Below are positions 62,270 to 64,000 of a DNA stretch of 64,000 nucleotides, one piece after another; the first letter of the stretch is position 1, and the number at the start of each line of letters is the position of its first letter. Source of the stretch: Sphingomonas panni. GTDB lineage: Bacteria; Pseudomonadota; Alphaproteobacteria; Sphingomonadales; Sphingomonadaceae. The notes under the pieces are model-generated. The model was not told where the DNA came from. It saw nothing but the letters and a program-made list of their open reading frames with translations, and made no database searches. The position numbers and the translations under genes are program-made. The DNA is taken from the NCBI RefSeq assembly GCF_022664435.1, contig NZ_JAKREU010000001.1, positions 620,001 through 684,000 of the forward strand, read 5' to 3'.

Positions 62270-64000
62270 ATGGCACGCACTCCCAAAAGCCCGCAGCAGC
62301 GGCCCGCCGCCGCCCGATCCCGCTGGTGGCGCATCCTGCGCTGGGTGCTGGGGATCGGTGTCGGTCTCGCCCTCTTCGGCGCGATCGCACTGATCGTGGC
62401 GGTCTATAATGCCAAGGCGAACCTGCCGAGCTTCAACCAGCTCAAATCCTCGCCCAACGGACAGATGATCCGGGTGCGCGCGGCGGACGGGTCGATCCTC
62501 GTCTCGCTGGGGCCGAGCTATGGCGAATGGATTCCCTATGCGCAGATCCCCGCCGCGATGCGCGAGGCAATGGTGTCGGTCGAGGATCGCCGCTTCCGCT
62601 CGCACTGGGGCGTCGATCCGGTGGCACTCGCCCGCATCACCAAGTTCGCGATCGACAATCGCGGCACCGGGCGGCGGCTGCAGGGCGCCTCGACCATCAC
62701 GCAACAGGTCGCGCGCACCATCTTCCTGTCGAACAGCTATACGGTCGGGCGCAAGTTCCGCGAGATCATCCTGGCGCTCGCGCTGGAACGCAAATTCACC
62801 AAGAACCAGATTCTCGAGCTGTACCTGAACAAGGTCTATTTCGGCGGCGGTGCATATGGCATCGATGCGGCGTCGCGGCGCTTCTTCAACCATCCCGCCA
62901 CCACCCTGTCGCTATCGGAGGCCGCCGTGGTCGCCGGTCTGGTAAAGGCCCCGTCGCGCTATTCGCCGACCGCCGATGCTGAGGCCGCCGTGGGCCGCGC
63001 GGGCGTCGTGCTGAAACTGATGCAGGAAACCGGCGCGATCACCGCCAGCGAGGCGATGGATGCCGATCCCAAGGCGATCAGGCTCGCCCCCGAACCGCAG
63101 CAGAACAGCGTGCGCTATTTCACCGACTGGGCACTGCCCCAGCTCGAAACGCTGATCGACGAAACCGAAGCACCGCTCGACGTGTGGACCACGCTCGACC
63201 CGTCGATGCAGAAGAGCGCCGACACCGCGATCCGCGCCAATGCGCCGGCCGGGGTACAGGGTGCGCTGGTCGCGCTCGACCGCGACGGCGCGGTGCGCGC
63301 CATGGTCGGCGGCAAGGATTATGTCTCGTCGATCTACAACCGCGCGACGCAGGCGACGCGCCAGCCGGGTTCGGCGTGGAAGCTGTTCGTCTATCTCGCG
63401 GCGCTCGAAGCGGGCATGAACCCCGACAGCCAGGTCAACGACGCCCCGGTCACCATCGACGGCTGGACGCCGCGCAACGCGTCGCGCCGCTATAGCGGGC
63501 AGGTGTCGCTGCGCACCGCCTTCGCCTATTCGCTCAACACCGTCTCGGCGCGGCTGGGGCAGGAGGTCGGCTTCGCCACCGTCGCCGACATGGCGCGGCG
63601 CTTCGGCATCACCACGCCGGTCAACACCCGCCCGGCGATGGTGCTGGGCACGTCCGATGTGCGATTGATCGACCTGACCCGCGCCTATGCCTCGGTCGCG
63701 AGCGGCGGCACGGCGGTCGTGCCCTATGGCATCACCCGCGTCACCGCCAACGGATCGGTCATCTACCAGCATCAGGTCGACAGTTCGCGCGTGCTGGTCG
63801 CCCCCTATGTCGCGCAGCAGATGACCGATTTGCTCCAGACCGCGGTCAATACCGGCACCGGCCGCGCGGCGCAGATCGGCCGCCCGGTCGCTGGCAAGAC
63901 CGGCACGACGACGTCGTACAAGGACGGCTGGTTCATGGGCTTCTCGTCCGGCATCACCACCGGCGTCTGGATGGGCCGCGACGATGCGAAGGCCGTTGCG
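62270..64000 (+). CDS. Class A penicillin-binding protein, cut by window end
   Basis: 577 codons visible, open at the right edge, so the C-terminus is missing. A basic start and one membrane helix (about 27-47) are followed by the glycosyltransferase-51 domain (about 65-235) with EDRRFRSHWG near 102-111 and GASTITQQ near 139-146, then the transpeptidase domain with SxxK (PGSAWK near 366), SLN near 422 and KTGT near 543. It is a second class A PBP beside mrcA, lacking the OB insert of PBP1A. It is 75 bases after the PKS operon and may have its own promoter. Confidence 0.9.
   Translation, partial: MARTPKSPQQRPAAARSRWWRILRWVLGIGVGLALFGAIALIVAVYNAKANLPSFNQLKSSPNGQMIRVRAADGSILVSLGPSYGEWIPYAQIPAAMREAMVSVEDRRFRSHWGVDPVALARITKFAIDNRGTGRRLQGASTITQQVARTIFLSNSYTVGRKFREIILALALERKFTKNQILELYLNKVYFGGGAYGIDAASRRFFNHPATTLSLSEAAVVAGLVKAPSRYSPTADAEAAVGRAGVVLKLMQETGAITASEAMDADPKAIRLAPEPQQNSVRYFTDWALPQLETLIDETEAPLDVWTTLDPSMQKSADTAIRANAPAGVQGALVALDRDGAVRAMVGGKDYVSSIYNRATQATRQPGSAWKLFVYLAALEAGMNPDSQVNDAPVTIDGWTPRNASRRYSGQVSLRTAFAYSLNTVSARLGQEVGFATVADMARRFGITTPVNTRPAMVLGTSDVRLIDLTRAYASVASGGTAVVPYGITRVTANGSVIYQHQVDSSRVLVAPYVAQQMTDLLQTAVNTGTGRAAQIGRPVAGKTGTTTSYKDGWFMGFSSGITTGVWMGRDDAKAVA

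Overview
The window is a compact, GC-rich stretch of chromosome from a Gram-negative alphaproteobacterium, most probably a sphingomonad (Sphingomonas or a close relative). The evidence is the gene content: class I lysyl-tRNA synthetase, MucR, HisZ, a DUF1489 protein, an RNase E with an acidic insert in its S1 domain, a release factor 2 with an SPY tripeptide, a fused pabB-pabC, and short secreted proteins of a type seen in sphingomonads. Repeated intergenic palindromes of the CGTCATTCCCGCG type fit the same group. About 64 protein genes are supported. I see no rRNA, tRNA, CRISPR array, complete insertion sequence or prophage.

Layout. 0-8.6 kb: hflKC, divergent mrp with a CoA-binding protein gene, a dienelactone hydrolase overlapping a large MscS-type channel, and an FAD dehydrogenase. 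8.6-11.4 kb (minus strand): OMPLA-like phospholipase, peroxiredoxin, diguanylate cyclase. 11.6-17.7 kb: hisN, a YciF-type ferritin-like protein, two small secreted proteins, glpX, lolA, xth, ribA, with a possible structured RNA in front of xth. 17.8-29.5 kb: cytochrome c with an SGNH hydrolase, GntR, an extensin-like lipoprotein, a LOG-family protein, lysS, bestrophin, dinG-sixA, and an ECF sigma/anti-sigma pair. 29.6-45.3 kb: amiC, rne, HWE kinase, mucR, hisZ, an IS30 transposase relic, mrcA-prfB-methyltransferase, and the lipid/ribosome cluster rpmF-plsX-fabH-ihfA-merR. 45.6-58.5 kb: metallo-hydrolase, pabBC, aatA, a membrane GGDEF protein, msrA, mgtE-DUF1489, cyclophilin, LysR, a candidate sRNA, a two-ring CDC48-type AAA ATPase, and an ArsR-metallothionein zinc operon. 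58.7-64 kb: phospholipid methyltransferase, a type III polyketide synthase-methyltransferase-flavoprotein operon, and a class A PBP cut by the window edge.

How the parts work together. Most genes are housekeeping: cell wall (amiC, mrcA, PBP1), envelope quality control (hflKC, lolA, OMPLA), phospholipid and fatty acid start (plsX, fabH), and riboflavin, folate and histidine synthesis. The accessory interest lies in five places: the type III PKS operon, the zinc-metallothionein operon with a complete alpha-5-type zinc site and a readable promoter/operator, a candidate sRNA upstream of the CDC48-like gene, two sites resembling EcfG general stress promoters, and a zinc-less MucR. Short palindromic repeats occupy many of the longer intergenic gaps.
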